Below are positions 48,142-56,005 of a stretch of DNA of 64,000 bases, piece after piece. The notes below the pieces were generated by a model. It had not been told where the DNA came from. It saw only the letters and a program-made list of their open reading frames with translations, and did not search any database. How positions within the stretch are numbered: the first letter of the stretch is position 1; every line of letters starts with the position of its first letter. The stretch spans positions 62,001 to 126,000 of the forward strand of contig NYTH01000028.1 in NCBI GenBank assembly GCA_002683405.1. The letters run 5' to 3'. The DNA comes from Salinisphaeraceae bacterium (GTDB lineage Bacteria > Pseudomonadota > Gammaproteobacteria > Nevskiales > Salinisphaeraceae). A program made the translations under genes and the position numbers.

Positions 48142-48825
48142 TCACGCCGGGCGGACCAACAACAAGCCACAGCCGAAGCTCTTGGCGGGGCCTATGCCGT
48201 GATACAGGCCAGCCTGGAAGGCCTCCACGTCGGTGATTTCCAGCAGACCCTTCACGTCCAGGCTGCTGAATCGAATGGGCGATTTCTTTTTCCCCGGATG
48301 AAAGCGATGCTGGCGATAGCCCTCGGCCAGCAGGGCATCGTCTACAAGACGAAAGCCATACTGGTCAGCGCGGCTGGCCACCCACTTCAGCCCCGCAGCC
48401 TGTTGCAGCGCCGGCATGTCTATGCCGTTTTCGCCATCGCGCAGATCGCGCTTCATGTCCATAACCAGATCATGGCGATGCTGTCGGCCGTTCGCGTCCC
48501 GGCTTTTCTTTACCGGATTCAGCCGCAAATCGAACTGCAGGCGCATGCCAGCTTTCAGCCTGGGCTCGAACGGCTTGGTCGCCAGGCTCCAGTAGCCGTC
48601 GCGATCCTCGGGCGCTTCGTCCGAAAGCAGATAGAACATCGGCGTGCGGCTGTCTTCTAGTTGCCGATACAGAAATGGCCGCGGCTTGTCAGCGTCTTCC
48701 CCTACCCCGCTACTGAACAGGCGCCAGACCAACTGGTGGGCGGCATAGGCGTGTCCGGAAGTTATTTGCAGTAATTGACCCGCCGAACAGCGGGCCGGAT
48801 CAATTCGGGCGCGACTCATGTACAT
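48142..48825 (-). CDS. cas6e: CRISPR RNA endoribonuclease Cas6e
   Basis: 227 aa. It cuts array RNA at the base of the repeat stem and stays bound to the crRNA. SGHAYAAHQLVWRLF carries the catalytic His region, and GIGPAKSFGCGLLLVRPA is the C-terminal Gly-rich loop. MYMSRARIDP is the normal N-terminus. Its start overlaps the cas5e stop by one base. Confidence 0.96.
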   Translation of the reverse strand: MYMSRARIDPARCSAGQLLQITSGHAYAAHQLVWRLFSSGVGEDADKPRPFLYRQLEDSRTPMFYLLSDEAPEDRDGYWSLATKPFEPRLKAGMRLQFDLRLNPVKKSRDANGRQHRHDLVMDMKRDLRDGENGIDMPALQQAAGLKWVASRADQYGFRLVDDALLAEGYRQHRFHPGKKKSPIRFSSLDVKGLLEITDVEAFQAGLYHGIGPAKSFGCGLLLVRPA

Positions 48826-49580
48826 CAGGTTTGCTCCTCGGGCACCCAGGCGAAGTGCTCCTCGCGTGAGGAAAACTGCCAGCGGCTGCGGCTGTAAGCC
48901 CGGTCGCGCCGGGTAACCGTTTGCTGCGCGGGTAAGGGGGCAGCCGGGTCGCCCTCCCAGTACAGGGCCGGCGCGCTACCCGCCTGTCGTGTAATCGGGG
49001 CAAAAAGTTTTGCTTCATCTTCGGGCCGCTGTGCCTGCGCGGCCTGGAACGCCGCCAGGCAATGCTCGGCAGCAACAACCCGCGGCAATAACGGCAACGC
49101 CAGAGGACAGGCCTTTCGGCCCAGATAGGGCACGAACCCCGGCTGCCTGAGTGCTTTCATCAGGCTATCCAGACTGAAAGCGGTCTCCTCGCCCTGTAAC
49201 CAGACGGCAATATCGAACAAGGCATCGCAGCGATAGTCGCGCTGGGAGAGCACCGTCCCGATGCTCGTGGCGGCCAGTTCATCGGCGCGGGTGTAATAGC
49301 GTTCGTTTCGACGTTCGTGCGGCGTTTGTATGGTGTGGTAGTCGCGCAGCAACTGGCCGGTCGACCAGGCATAGATTGCCAGGCCCAGCGCGGCATCCAG
49401 TTCCAGATGCGCCTGCTCCTCGTCGCGGCGCAAACCCAGCGCCCCGGCGAGCAGGCCCATGATCGCGGAACGGGTGGGATGATCGGCACTGGGCCGCGTG
49501 CCACCCACGGCCACGTCCCCCCAGGACACCATCGGCCCGTACAAACGGAATACCAGGTACCTCGTCATTTGACCGGTCAT
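48825..49580 (-). CDS. cas5e: Cascade subunit Cas5e
   Basis: 251 aa RAMP protein that caps the 5-prime handle of the crRNA. TRYLVFRLYGPMVSWGDVAVGGTRPSADHPTRSAIMGLLAGALGL is the Cas5e signature. An ATG five codons further in (MTRYLV) is an equally good start. The C-terminus extends with RAYSRSRWQFSSREEHFAWV. It follows cas7e after 6 bp. Confidence 0.95.
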   Translation of the reverse strand: MTGQMTRYLVFRLYGPMVSWGDVAVGGTRPSADHPTRSAIMGLLAGALGLRRDEEQAHLELDAALGLAIYAWSTGQLLRDYHTIQTPHERRNERYYTRADELAATSIGTVLSQRDYRCDALFDIAVWLQGEETAFSLDSLMKALRQPGFVPYLGRKACPLALPLLPRVVAAEHCLAAFQAAQAQRPEDEAKLFAPITRQAGSAPALYWEGDPAAPLPAQQTVTRRDRAYSRSRWQFSSREEHFAWVPEEQT

Positions 49581-49586
49581 GGCCGG

Positions 49587-50663
49587 TTACTCCTGCACGA
49601 ATTCGATGATCTCGCGCAGCGAGCCCTGCCCCGCCGGCACGTTCATTACGCGGTGGGCATCCGCGCAGCCGTCATAGGCGCTGTCCATGTTCGCGCGCAT
49701 GGTTTCCAGATTGCCGATGGCGTGTTCAGCCACAGACTCGCCGTACACGGGTTTCAGGAATGAAACCGACAGCGACCGCGGCTGCTGATCGCCTGTTTCC
49801 GCCAGTACATAAATAGCGTGAGCGGTGGACCCGAAACTGTTCCGCTTACCTTTGGGGGCCACCTTGGCGACCGCCTCGGTCAGTCCCGCCAGTGCCTTTC
49901 TGGCCAACGCTTCGTCGCCGCCGAGATTCTCTACCAGCAGGCTGCGGTCCACGCAGATATACAAGTAAAAGAGTCCCGCGCCGAATTCGGTTTCGCCGAT
50001 GTGCGCAGCACCGCGATCCACTTCGCCAGTGTTCAGGTCATCCACTGCGGTGAAATAGTCGTTCTCCACCGCCACCTTGTGCACGGTAATGGCATGTGCG
50101 ACTTGCGCCGCCGCCTCGATGTTGAATTTGGGCACGCTGGCCAGCATCCGGCCGAATAGCGCAATGTCAGCCGCGCTTTGCTGCTTGCGCAACAACTCCA
50201 GTTCCCCCTCTTCGGGGGCGCCGCCGCGTTGCGCCAGGGCGGCGACCAGTTCATCGATCAAGCGCAGTTCTTCAGGGCTGAAATGCGCGAGCTGCTCAAT
50301 TTCCAGTTCCGGCATGTCGCTCACGGCTTCCTCGTCGTCTGCCTTTGCCTTGCCGGATTTCAGCTTGCCGAACTGGCCTGCAATGTCCTTCGCCCACTTC
50401 TTCGCGTCCGATTCCTTCACACCAGCGTTGGTCAGGTCCTGAAAAATCTTGACGCCCATTTGCTTGGTCCGCGTACCGAGGTGACCGTCCAGCCCCTGCT
50501 GAAACACGTCGGACGTACGCCAGGCCCGCTTGAGGCTTTGCGAGGAAATACGCAAGCGGTTGGCACCGCCCATGACGGCCGTCTTGGGCCGACCCAGATC
50601 ATCACGATTGACGTTGGACGGCGGGTAAGAGGTGAGCAAATGCAGTTGCAGAAAACGCTTCAT
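49587..50663 (-). CDS. cas7e: Cascade backbone subunit Cas7e
   Basis: 358 aa from the ATG at 50663, which has a GGAG upstream and starts MKRFLQLHLLTSYPPSNVNRDDLGRPKTAVMGG, the Cas7e N-terminus. RLRISSQSLKRAWRTS and the later GAAHIGETEFGAGLFYLYICVD are conserved. Six copies line the crRNA. A variable Glu-rich insert lies at about 95-165 (KADDEEAVSDMPELEIEQL). A longer in-frame extension overlaps cse2 and was rejected. Confidence 0.96.
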   Translation of the reverse strand: MKRFLQLHLLTSYPPSNVNRDDLGRPKTAVMGGANRLRISSQSLKRAWRTSDVFQQGLDGHLGTRTKQMGVKIFQDLTNAGVKESDAKKWAKDIAGQFGKLKSGKAKADDEEAVSDMPELEIEQLAHFSPEELRLIDELVAALAQRGGAPEEGELELLRKQQSAADIALFGRMLASVPKFNIEAAAQVAHAITVHKVAVENDYFTAVDDLNTGEVDRGAAHIGETEFGAGLFYLYICVDRSLLVENLGGDEALARKALAGLTEAVAKVAPKGKRNSFGSTAHAIYVLAETGDQQPRSLSVSFLKPVYGESVAEHAIGNLETMRANMDSAYDGCADAHRVMNVPAGQGSLREIIEFVQE

Positions 50664-50692
50664 CTTCAAGTCTCCGAGTGTGTTCGTGAAAT

Positions 50693-51268
50693 TCAGCCAG
50701 CCTGCTGTCGCGATGGCAGCTCGGCGTAGTAGTCGTAGGCCCACTGGCGGCGCTGGCGGTCACCGCGAAAACGATCGCCCCACAGCCAGATGTCGTTGGC
50801 CAGAACCGGCACATCGACGCTGCCACTCAGCAACGGCAAAGTGCGCCGCAGCATGGCGTAGAAGCTTTCCAGGTCCGCGGCCTGCAACATGCGACGGAAC
50901 CGCAATTCGCTGATTTGCGGCGCGTCGCTTTCCTTCTTGCGCTGCGCCATGAGCACGGCGGTTGTCGAGCCGTAAGCCCGCTCCAGGGGCACATGGGTTT
51001 TAACCTGGGCCAACGCGCCGGCCACTGCGGCCGCCGCCAGTCGGCCCGTTTCGCTGTTCAGCGTCTTGCTGGCCGAACCATCCCCGGCCAGCGCCGGTCG
51101 CAGACCGTGCAGAAAACTCTGGTACACGGGCGTAATGACAATGCCGGTCAAGTCCGGTGCACGCCGGAGTTGTGCCCGGCCCTGCCGGTCCTCGGTTGTC
51201 AGCCGGCGCCAGAACTCAAGGACGTATTCGCCCGCTGGCTCGTCGCTGGAAAAAATATGCTTGCTCAT
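50693..51268 (-). CDS. cse2: Cascade small subunit Cse2 (Cas11e)
   Basis: 191 aa. GEYVLEFWRRLTTEDRQGRAQLRRAPDLTGI and the C-terminal DVPVLANDIWLWGDRFRGDRQRRQWAYDYY are typical of CasB/Cse2. It stabilises the R-loop on the non-target strand. Two copies per Cascade. It sits between cas8e and cas7e, 14 bp after the former. Confidence 0.94.
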   Translation of the reverse strand: MSKHIFSSDEPAGEYVLEFWRRLTTEDRQGRAQLRRAPDLTGIVITPVYQSFLHGLRPALAGDGSASKTLNSETGRLAAAAVAGALAQVKTHVPLERAYGSTTAVLMAQRKKESDAPQISELRFRRMLQAADLESFYAMLRRTLPLLSGSVDVPVLANDIWLWGDRFRGDRQRRQWAYDYYAELPSRQQAG

Positions 51269-51282
51269 GGTGCTCCTGCCGT

Positions 51283-52890
51283 TCAGGCGGCCTTGCGAGA
51301 GGTACCCAGGCCCAGCAGCTTGCGCAGCTTCGGCCCATTCAGGTTCTTTTGCAGGTCGTTATGCGCGGTGGCAATTCGGCGCGGGTCTTCGGCCTCGAAA
51401 TAGCCCGCGCTTGCCCATTGATCAAACAGCTTGATCGCGCGGCTTTTCAGGGCGACATGCCAGGAGACGGTAATATCGCTCAGCGCATGGTCTTCTGCCG
51501 CTTCGCTGTCGTGTTCGCCATCCAGCACAGCCACCAGGCGCCGCATGTGGGCATAGAAGTCGCCCTCCATGGTTTGCCAGAAGCTGTCGGTGATAAAGCT
51601 CACATCGCCCTTGGCATCCCCGGGCCGCTTGAACCAGGACTGCTTCAAAGCGGCTCGCAGTACGCGGCCAACCTGGTCGGCCGACTCAATCAAAGCCTGT
51701 ATCCGTTCGGCGAAGCGCTCCGGATTTTGCTGTACGTAATGCAGCGGCATGAGCGCTTCGTACCAGCAGCGGGCTTGCATGTTGTCCATATCGAAACCGA
51801 AGGCCCATATGTGCGGCACTCCAGCTACCGATGAGAACTGATCCCGCCGCTGCTGCCATTGGCTAACCACCGCGGCGGGCCGCGACAGATTCTCGCGATA
51901 CCCGGTGAATCCGAGCCAGTAACGAAACGGCAGCCCACCCGGCTGCGGGTGAAACGGCATGGGACCTTTATCGCTCTCGTGGTAGGGGCTCAGGGGATGC
52001 AGCCAGGCGCCTTCATAATTCGCCCCGTAGTTTTTGGTCGTATAGCCCGTCAACAGGGATTCGCATTCCCGCCCGGTGACATCGCAGACGCCCGCCTGAG
52101 TGTTGTTCCAGTCAAGGCGAATCCTGCGGGGCATGGCCCAGTACATGACCAGCGGATGCGCGTCTTCCGGGGTGGTGGGGTCACCGGTTTTGTCGCTTAC
52201 ACGGCAGGGCGCCAGCCAGGGGAATATCTGCTCGGACTTGTTAAGTGAGGCCTGCCCGGACAAGCCGTTGAAGCTCTTGGCCGTCAGCACGTTCAACCAG
52301 AGGTTGTGCCAGAGCGTGTCCTTTTCGCTGCCCGGCGCATTCATCATGAGCGTGGTGAGCGGGCCGCCACCGCGCAGCGACGTGCGGTGGCCGACGCCGC
52401 CGGACGGCGCATTGACCTGCAGGGCCAACAAGGCCATAGCAGCCACTTCCGGGCAGATGCCATTAACCTGGCCACGTTTGACGAAAACGTCCTTGTTCTC
52501 CTTGAGCGTGTTTCCGCCCGGCGCTTCTATAAGTAGACCAGCAATAGGCTTGTCGCTTTTGCCCTCCAGCTCCAGATCTTCCATGAAGCTGGGCCGATCA
52601 GGACCAAAATTGAAGGCGGCTGCGAACTCCGAAAACGCAGCCTTTAGCGCGGCCGGTTCGGGCGGATCGGAAAACGTCGTCTTCCAGTTGCTCTCGCGCT
52701 CGGGGGCAAAGGCAGTCTGCAGCAAGGCGATGAGGAACTGCTGCAAAGCCCCCGTAAAATCCGCCCGCGGCGCGTCCACGGCGATGATGGGGTCGTCCTT
52801 CAGACCTTCAGTGATCTGCCACGGGGCAATCCACTTGTGCTGGCCGCTGCGGGTGCGGACGGGTATCCAGTTATTAGTCAATAAATTCAT
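51283..52890 (-). CDS. cas8e: Cascade large subunit Cas8e (Cse1)
   Basis: 535 aa. MNLLTNNWIPVRTRSGQHKWIAPWQITEGL is the CasA/Cse1 start, and ALQQFLIALLQTAF and LVMYWAMPRRIRLDW are conserved. It reads the PAM and recruits Cas3. First gene of the Cascade transcript; the preceding 299 bp hold the mini-CRISPR, its target site and a structured segment, so its expression is probably controlled there. Confidence 0.96.
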   Translation of the reverse strand: MNLLTNNWIPVRTRSGQHKWIAPWQITEGLKDDPIIAVDAPRADFTGALQQFLIALLQTAFAPERESNWKTTFSDPPEPAALKAAFSEFAAAFNFGPDRPSFMEDLELEGKSDKPIAGLLIEAPGGNTLKENKDVFVKRGQVNGICPEVAAMALLALQVNAPSGGVGHRTSLRGGGPLTTLMMNAPGSEKDTLWHNLWLNVLTAKSFNGLSGQASLNKSEQIFPWLAPCRVSDKTGDPTTPEDAHPLVMYWAMPRRIRLDWNNTQAGVCDVTGRECESLLTGYTTKNYGANYEGAWLHPLSPYHESDKGPMPFHPQPGGLPFRYWLGFTGYRENLSRPAAVVSQWQQRRDQFSSVAGVPHIWAFGFDMDNMQARCWYEALMPLHYVQQNPERFAERIQALIESADQVGRVLRAALKQSWFKRPGDAKGDVSFITDSFWQTMEGDFYAHMRRLVAVLDGEHDSEAAEDHALSDITVSWHVALKSRAIKLFDQWASAGYFEAEDPRRIATAHNDLQKNLNGPKLRKLLGLGTSRKAA

Positions 52891-52939
52891 AGCGATAAAC
52901 CAGTTTCTGGGCCTCCGTCGCAGCGTTTGGACCGCTACG

Positions 52940-52998
52940 AGCGAGGTCGAATTTGCCCGTTACTGGAGGTTTGGACGCTCCGGGCAGTGGACCTCGCT
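52940..52998 (-). promoter_or_regulatory. Structured segment in the cas8e leader
   Basis: A perfect 9-bp inverted repeat AGCGAGGTC (52940-52948) / GACCTCGCT (52990-52998) encloses a second, 6-bp one TGCCCG (52954-52959) / CGGGCA (52981-52986). The nested arms would fold a strong stem-loop in the untranslated leader of cas8e, or in a plus-strand RNA. A GTTTGGAC(C)GCT direct repeat (52924 and 52969) borders and enters it. Role unknown. Confidence 0.6.
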
Positions 52999-53041
52999 GG
53001 AGACCTTGCTCGAGACTTTACGCTTAGCAACGAATTAAGTA

Positions 53042-53076
53042 AAGGCAGATATGTAATGAGACGAGGAAACTCAATA
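53042..53076 (+). promoter_or_regulatory. Cascade target-like site: AAG PAM plus partial protospacer
   Basis: AAG at 53042-53044 is followed by GCAGATATGTAATGAG (53045-53060). The mini-CRISPR spacer begins GCAGTGATGTACTGAG. Thirteen of 16 bases match; mismatches are at 5, 6 and 12, and 6 and 12 are flipped out in type I-E. The rest of the protospacer does not match, so binding without cleavage is expected. The site overlaps a minus-strand TTGAGT (53069-53074) with TATCTG (53046-53051) 17 bp further on, a weak cas8e promoter candidate. Confidence 0.7.
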
Positions 53077-53139
53077 TTTTCGCTACAATGTTCTTTGTTC
53101 CCCGATGCCGTTGGGGATGAACCCGCAGTGATGTACTGA
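53056..53139 (+). other. Candidate mini-ORF beneath the target site
   Basis: AAAGG (53041-53045) precedes ATG-TAA at 53051 and then ATG-AGA-CGA-GGA at 53056, a start with two rare-type Arg codons. The frame continues for 28 codons into the mini-CRISPR (MRRGNSIFSLQ...). RNA toxins of CreT type act through a ribosome-binding site, a start and rare codons. This resemblance is suggestive only; no plus-strand promoter is convincing. Confidence 0.25.
53084..53089 (+). promoter_or_regulatory. -10-like box of the mini-CRISPR
   Basis: TACAAT differs by one base from TATAAT. A start about seven bases downstream would fall at 53096, the first base of the first degenerate repeat. No good -35 is visible at 17 bp, which may mean a weak or activated promoter. 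Confidence 0.55.
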
Positions 53140-53185
53140 GGAACTCTGCGATAATCGCGTTCCCCATTTTGTGGGGATTTTTCCG
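53096..53185 (+). ncRNA. Degenerate mini-CRISPR (crRNA-like guide gene)
   Basis: Repeat-like 1 (53096-53124) has TGTTCCCCG, a changed core, and GGGGATGAACCC. A 32-nt spacer (53125-53156) follows. Repeat-like 2 (53157-53185) has GCGTTCCCC, a new core ATTTTGT, and GGGGATTTTTCCG. The 29-32-29 geometry equals that of the arrays. The 8-nt handle would be ATGAACCC. Repeat 2 folds as TCCCCA / TGGGGA with a TTTTG loop plus a T run, a short terminator. It is transcribed opposite to cas3 and cas8e and lies between them. I infer a CreA/CreR-like guide RNA. Confidence 0.8.
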
Positions 53186-53189
53186 CTAC

Positions 53190-55958
53190 CTAACGTCGTT
53201 TGACCTCCAGACCGGTCCCGGGCGTATATCTGAGTTCCATCGGATCGCCGGCCTGCGAAACTCCGGCTCCAAGCCAATCCGCTTTGCCGCAGAGCATTAG
53301 CACCGGCTGCACCCAGCGGAATAAGTTCGGATGCGCTGCCTGCAACGCGGCAAGAGCCTCGCGCGACGGCGCGTCATTTGGCTCAACTGCCGCTTCCACC
53401 AACGCCGACCGCACCGAAACCTGACTCATCTGCCAGGGAAAATCGCTGTCATCGTCGTATAGCGGACGCAGTTGCTCGCCGTCCCAGGCCAGCAGGCATA
53501 GCGTGGTGGTGGGGTCGCCCAGGCGCGTGGGCGCCGAGCTTTCCTCGTACCAGCGCTGCTGATTCGGGATATAGCCATCCGCGAACGTGAGCATGTTGTA
53601 GCGGGCCACGCTGCTATCCGCGCTGTTCTGGCCGGCCGCCGTCAGAGCGATCTGCTGCAAGGCATCGGGGGCTTCAAGCGGCTCGTCGCCGTGTACGCCC
53701 TCTATCAGTTCGCGGGCGGCTTCGGGCATTCGGATTTCGCCCCGGTCCTGCATCAGTCGGGCCGTGCGCCACAGCACGGCGTGATCGGGATATACCGCGC
53801 CGGTTCCGGGCAAGAGCCGCCTGATCCATTTGCCGTCGGCGTCGTCATCAGGTGGCGGCGACAGGATTTGCAGGCAGGGGGGCGGCCGCTGGTCCGGGCC
53901 ATCGCTCAGGCGATTACCGCTTACATCTCGCGCGTGCCGATGCAGCCGGCCGGCGCGCTGGATGAGCAGATCGACCGGGGCGAGGTCGCTGAACATCACG
54001 TCGAAATCCAGGTCCAGTGACTGTTCGACAACTTGCGTGGCGATCAACACCCGGCCGCGGCGCTGTTCGGCGGTCGATACCTTGCCAAACCGTTCCAGCA
54101 CGCGGCGCTCGATATCCAGCCGGTCGCCCATCATGAAGCGGGCGTGAAAGAGTTCGACATGCTCGCCCAGTGTTTCGACCAGTTCCTCATAAGCGGCGGC
54201 GGCATCGCCCACCGTGTTGCGAATCCAGCAGACGCAATGCCCGGCCTCGGCGGCCAGCAGAATGCGGCCGATGACATCTTCCTCGCTGCTGACCAGTTGT
54301 GTCTGCACGGATCGCGACGCGCGCTCGGACGCGGTGATCGGCGACGTGACCAGGCCGCCCTCACAGCAATAGCTGAGCAATGGATAACGATTGTCCTGCA
54401 CGGGCGGCAGGTCCAGATGATTACGGCCTTCGGCAAAAGCCTCCAGAAGCTGGGCACGCATACGCCTGGGCAGTGTGGCCGACAGCAGCACGGCGCTACC
54501 GCCCGCCGCGGCGTGAAAGCGCAGCAAGGCGCACAGCAGGCGATGCACGTACGCATCGTTGGCATGCACCTCATCCACGATCAGCACCTTGCGGAACAGC
54601 CCCAGCAGCCGCATGGACTGATGGCGTGAGTGCAGAATGGCCATGAGCGACTGGTCGATGGTCCCCACCCCGACGCTGGCCAGCAACGCCTTCTTGCTGT
54701 TGTCCGCCAGCCAGGCGGCACAGCGTGCGCTGGCGGTGGTTTCGCCGGTGTCAGGCAATGGTGCCTCTGCTGGCACGTTGCCCCTCGCCTCCTCCGGGAC
54801 TAGTACGGATTCCGTGAAGTTGTTCATCAGGCGGCGCTGGCTATGCGCGAGAATAAGAGACGCTTTTTCGATTTCGGCAAATAGCAATGGATGAATTTGC
54901 TGTATACGCTCGAACATGGCGTTGGCCGTGGCCATGGTAGGTAGCGCGAAAAACAGGCCGTCGGCGGCGCCGTAATGCATCATTCGGTGAGCCAGCACGG
55001 CGGCGGCTTCGGTTTTGCCGCTGCCGGTCAGGTCTTCAAGAATGAATAGCTGGGGCTGGTCACGCACAGCGAAACTTTCGGCGGTTTGCTGCAGGTCCGT
55101 GGGTGTGGCGCCGGGCGGCAGAAAACTGTCAAGGCCCCGGAGCGGACCAGACGCGACGGGGAGAAACCCGGCCTGGTTCACGGCGATTTCGGCCTGCTTC
55201 AAGGCTTCCACCCAATAGGTTTCGAGCGAATCCACCGGCCCCGAGCGGTAGGCGAAATAAGATTGATTGGAGCCCAACCAGTCGCAAAGTACGGCCACAC
55301 CCGCCAACCACCAGGACACGGCTGGCATGGCGTCCTCGAATTGCTCCGGGTCCAGCGTGACGCGATCCACGTCCCGAACGAGAAAATCCAGTGCCCGCAT
55401 GAATTCCACGGCGGCGGCGATATCAGCGCGCGTCGCCTCGTCGTCCAGCGCATTCGGCAGACTGCCCGGCGGCCGGCCGTGATGGCCCGCCACGCACCCC
55501 ATCCAGAGTGTGAAAGCGGGTAGAAGGTCTTCGAGGTCTTCGCCGAGCAGGAACGGGTCGCCAGTATTGAATTCATCTCGCAATCGCTTGCACCACAGCG
55601 CGTAACCAAAGCTGTCATGGCGCGTGCGATACGTCTTGCTGGCCTCGATGCATTGCAAACGCTGAAACAGCTCGGGCACCTGCGCCTGAAAGCCCTGCCC
55701 GAACTTGCCCACATCATGCAGCGCCAAGAAATACACCATCCACGCGGCGAATACCTCCTGCGGAAGACCCATGGGCGCGGCGAGTTCCTGCGCCAGCCGG
55801 GGGTGCCGGCGCAATAGCACCTGCCCGACGGCGGCCACGTCCAGGCTATGAAAGGCAAGCTGATGGAAGCCGTCGTTGTCGGCATGGTCGTCCGGCCGAG
55901 CTTTACCCCAGTGGGCGAAATAGGCCGGCCGGTCGGAAATGTGGTGCGAATCGCTCAT
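53190..55958 (-). CDS. cas3: CRISPR-associated nuclease/helicase Cas3
   Basis: 922 aa. An N-terminal HD nuclease domain (AFHSLDVAAVG, LHDVGKFGQGF, MGCVAGHHGRPPG) is fused to a superfamily 2 helicase: Walker A LTGSGKTEAA, DEVH box LIVDEVHAND, motif III LLSATLPRR, and motif VI QRAGRLHRH. It is recruited by Cascade and degrades target DNA. Its stop is 4 bp from the mini-CRISPR end. It starts 47 bp after the WYL-domain gene and has the same direction. Confidence 0.97.
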   Translation of the reverse strand: MSDSHHISDRPAYFAHWGKARPDDHADNDGFHQLAFHSLDVAAVGQVLLRRHPRLAQELAAPMGLPQEVFAAWMVYFLALHDVGKFGQGFQAQVPELFQRLQCIEASKTYRTRHDSFGYALWCKRLRDEFNTGDPFLLGEDLEDLLPAFTLWMGCVAGHHGRPPGSLPNALDDEATRADIAAAVEFMRALDFLVRDVDRVTLDPEQFEDAMPAVSWWLAGVAVLCDWLGSNQSYFAYRSGPVDSLETYWVEALKQAEIAVNQAGFLPVASGPLRGLDSFLPPGATPTDLQQTAESFAVRDQPQLFILEDLTGSGKTEAAAVLAHRMMHYGAADGLFFALPTMATANAMFERIQQIHPLLFAEIEKASLILAHSQRRLMNNFTESVLVPEEARGNVPAEAPLPDTGETTASARCAAWLADNSKKALLASVGVGTIDQSLMAILHSRHQSMRLLGLFRKVLIVDEVHANDAYVHRLLCALLRFHAAAGGSAVLLSATLPRRMRAQLLEAFAEGRNHLDLPPVQDNRYPLLSYCCEGGLVTSPITASERASRSVQTQLVSSEEDVIGRILLAAEAGHCVCWIRNTVGDAAAAYEELVETLGEHVELFHARFMMGDRLDIERRVLERFGKVSTAEQRRGRVLIATQVVEQSLDLDFDVMFSDLAPVDLLIQRAGRLHRHARDVSGNRLSDGPDQRPPPCLQILSPPPDDDADGKWIRRLLPGTGAVYPDHAVLWRTARLMQDRGEIRMPEAARELIEGVHGDEPLEAPDALQQIALTAAGQNSADSSVARYNMLTFADGYIPNQQRWYEESSAPTRLGDPTTTLCLLAWDGEQLRPLYDDDSDFPWQMSQVSVRSALVEAAVEPNDAPSREALAALQAAHPNLFRWVQPVLMLCGKADWLGAGVSQAGDPMELRYTPGTGLEVKRR

Positions 55959-56005
55959 GGCGACCTTGTAGCAAACAGCACTCGCAAAACCTGCGAGCGA
56001 AAAAT

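Noticed and set aside
52940-52998. tRNA-like fold in the cas8e leader
   Set aside because: The arms do not give a 7-bp acceptor stem with proper D, anticodon and T arms; no CCA-like end.
52981-53016. GCAGTG at 52984 as target of the mini-CRISPR spacer
   Set aside because: Only the first six bases match, the preceding CGG is a poor PAM, and the site at 53045 is far better.
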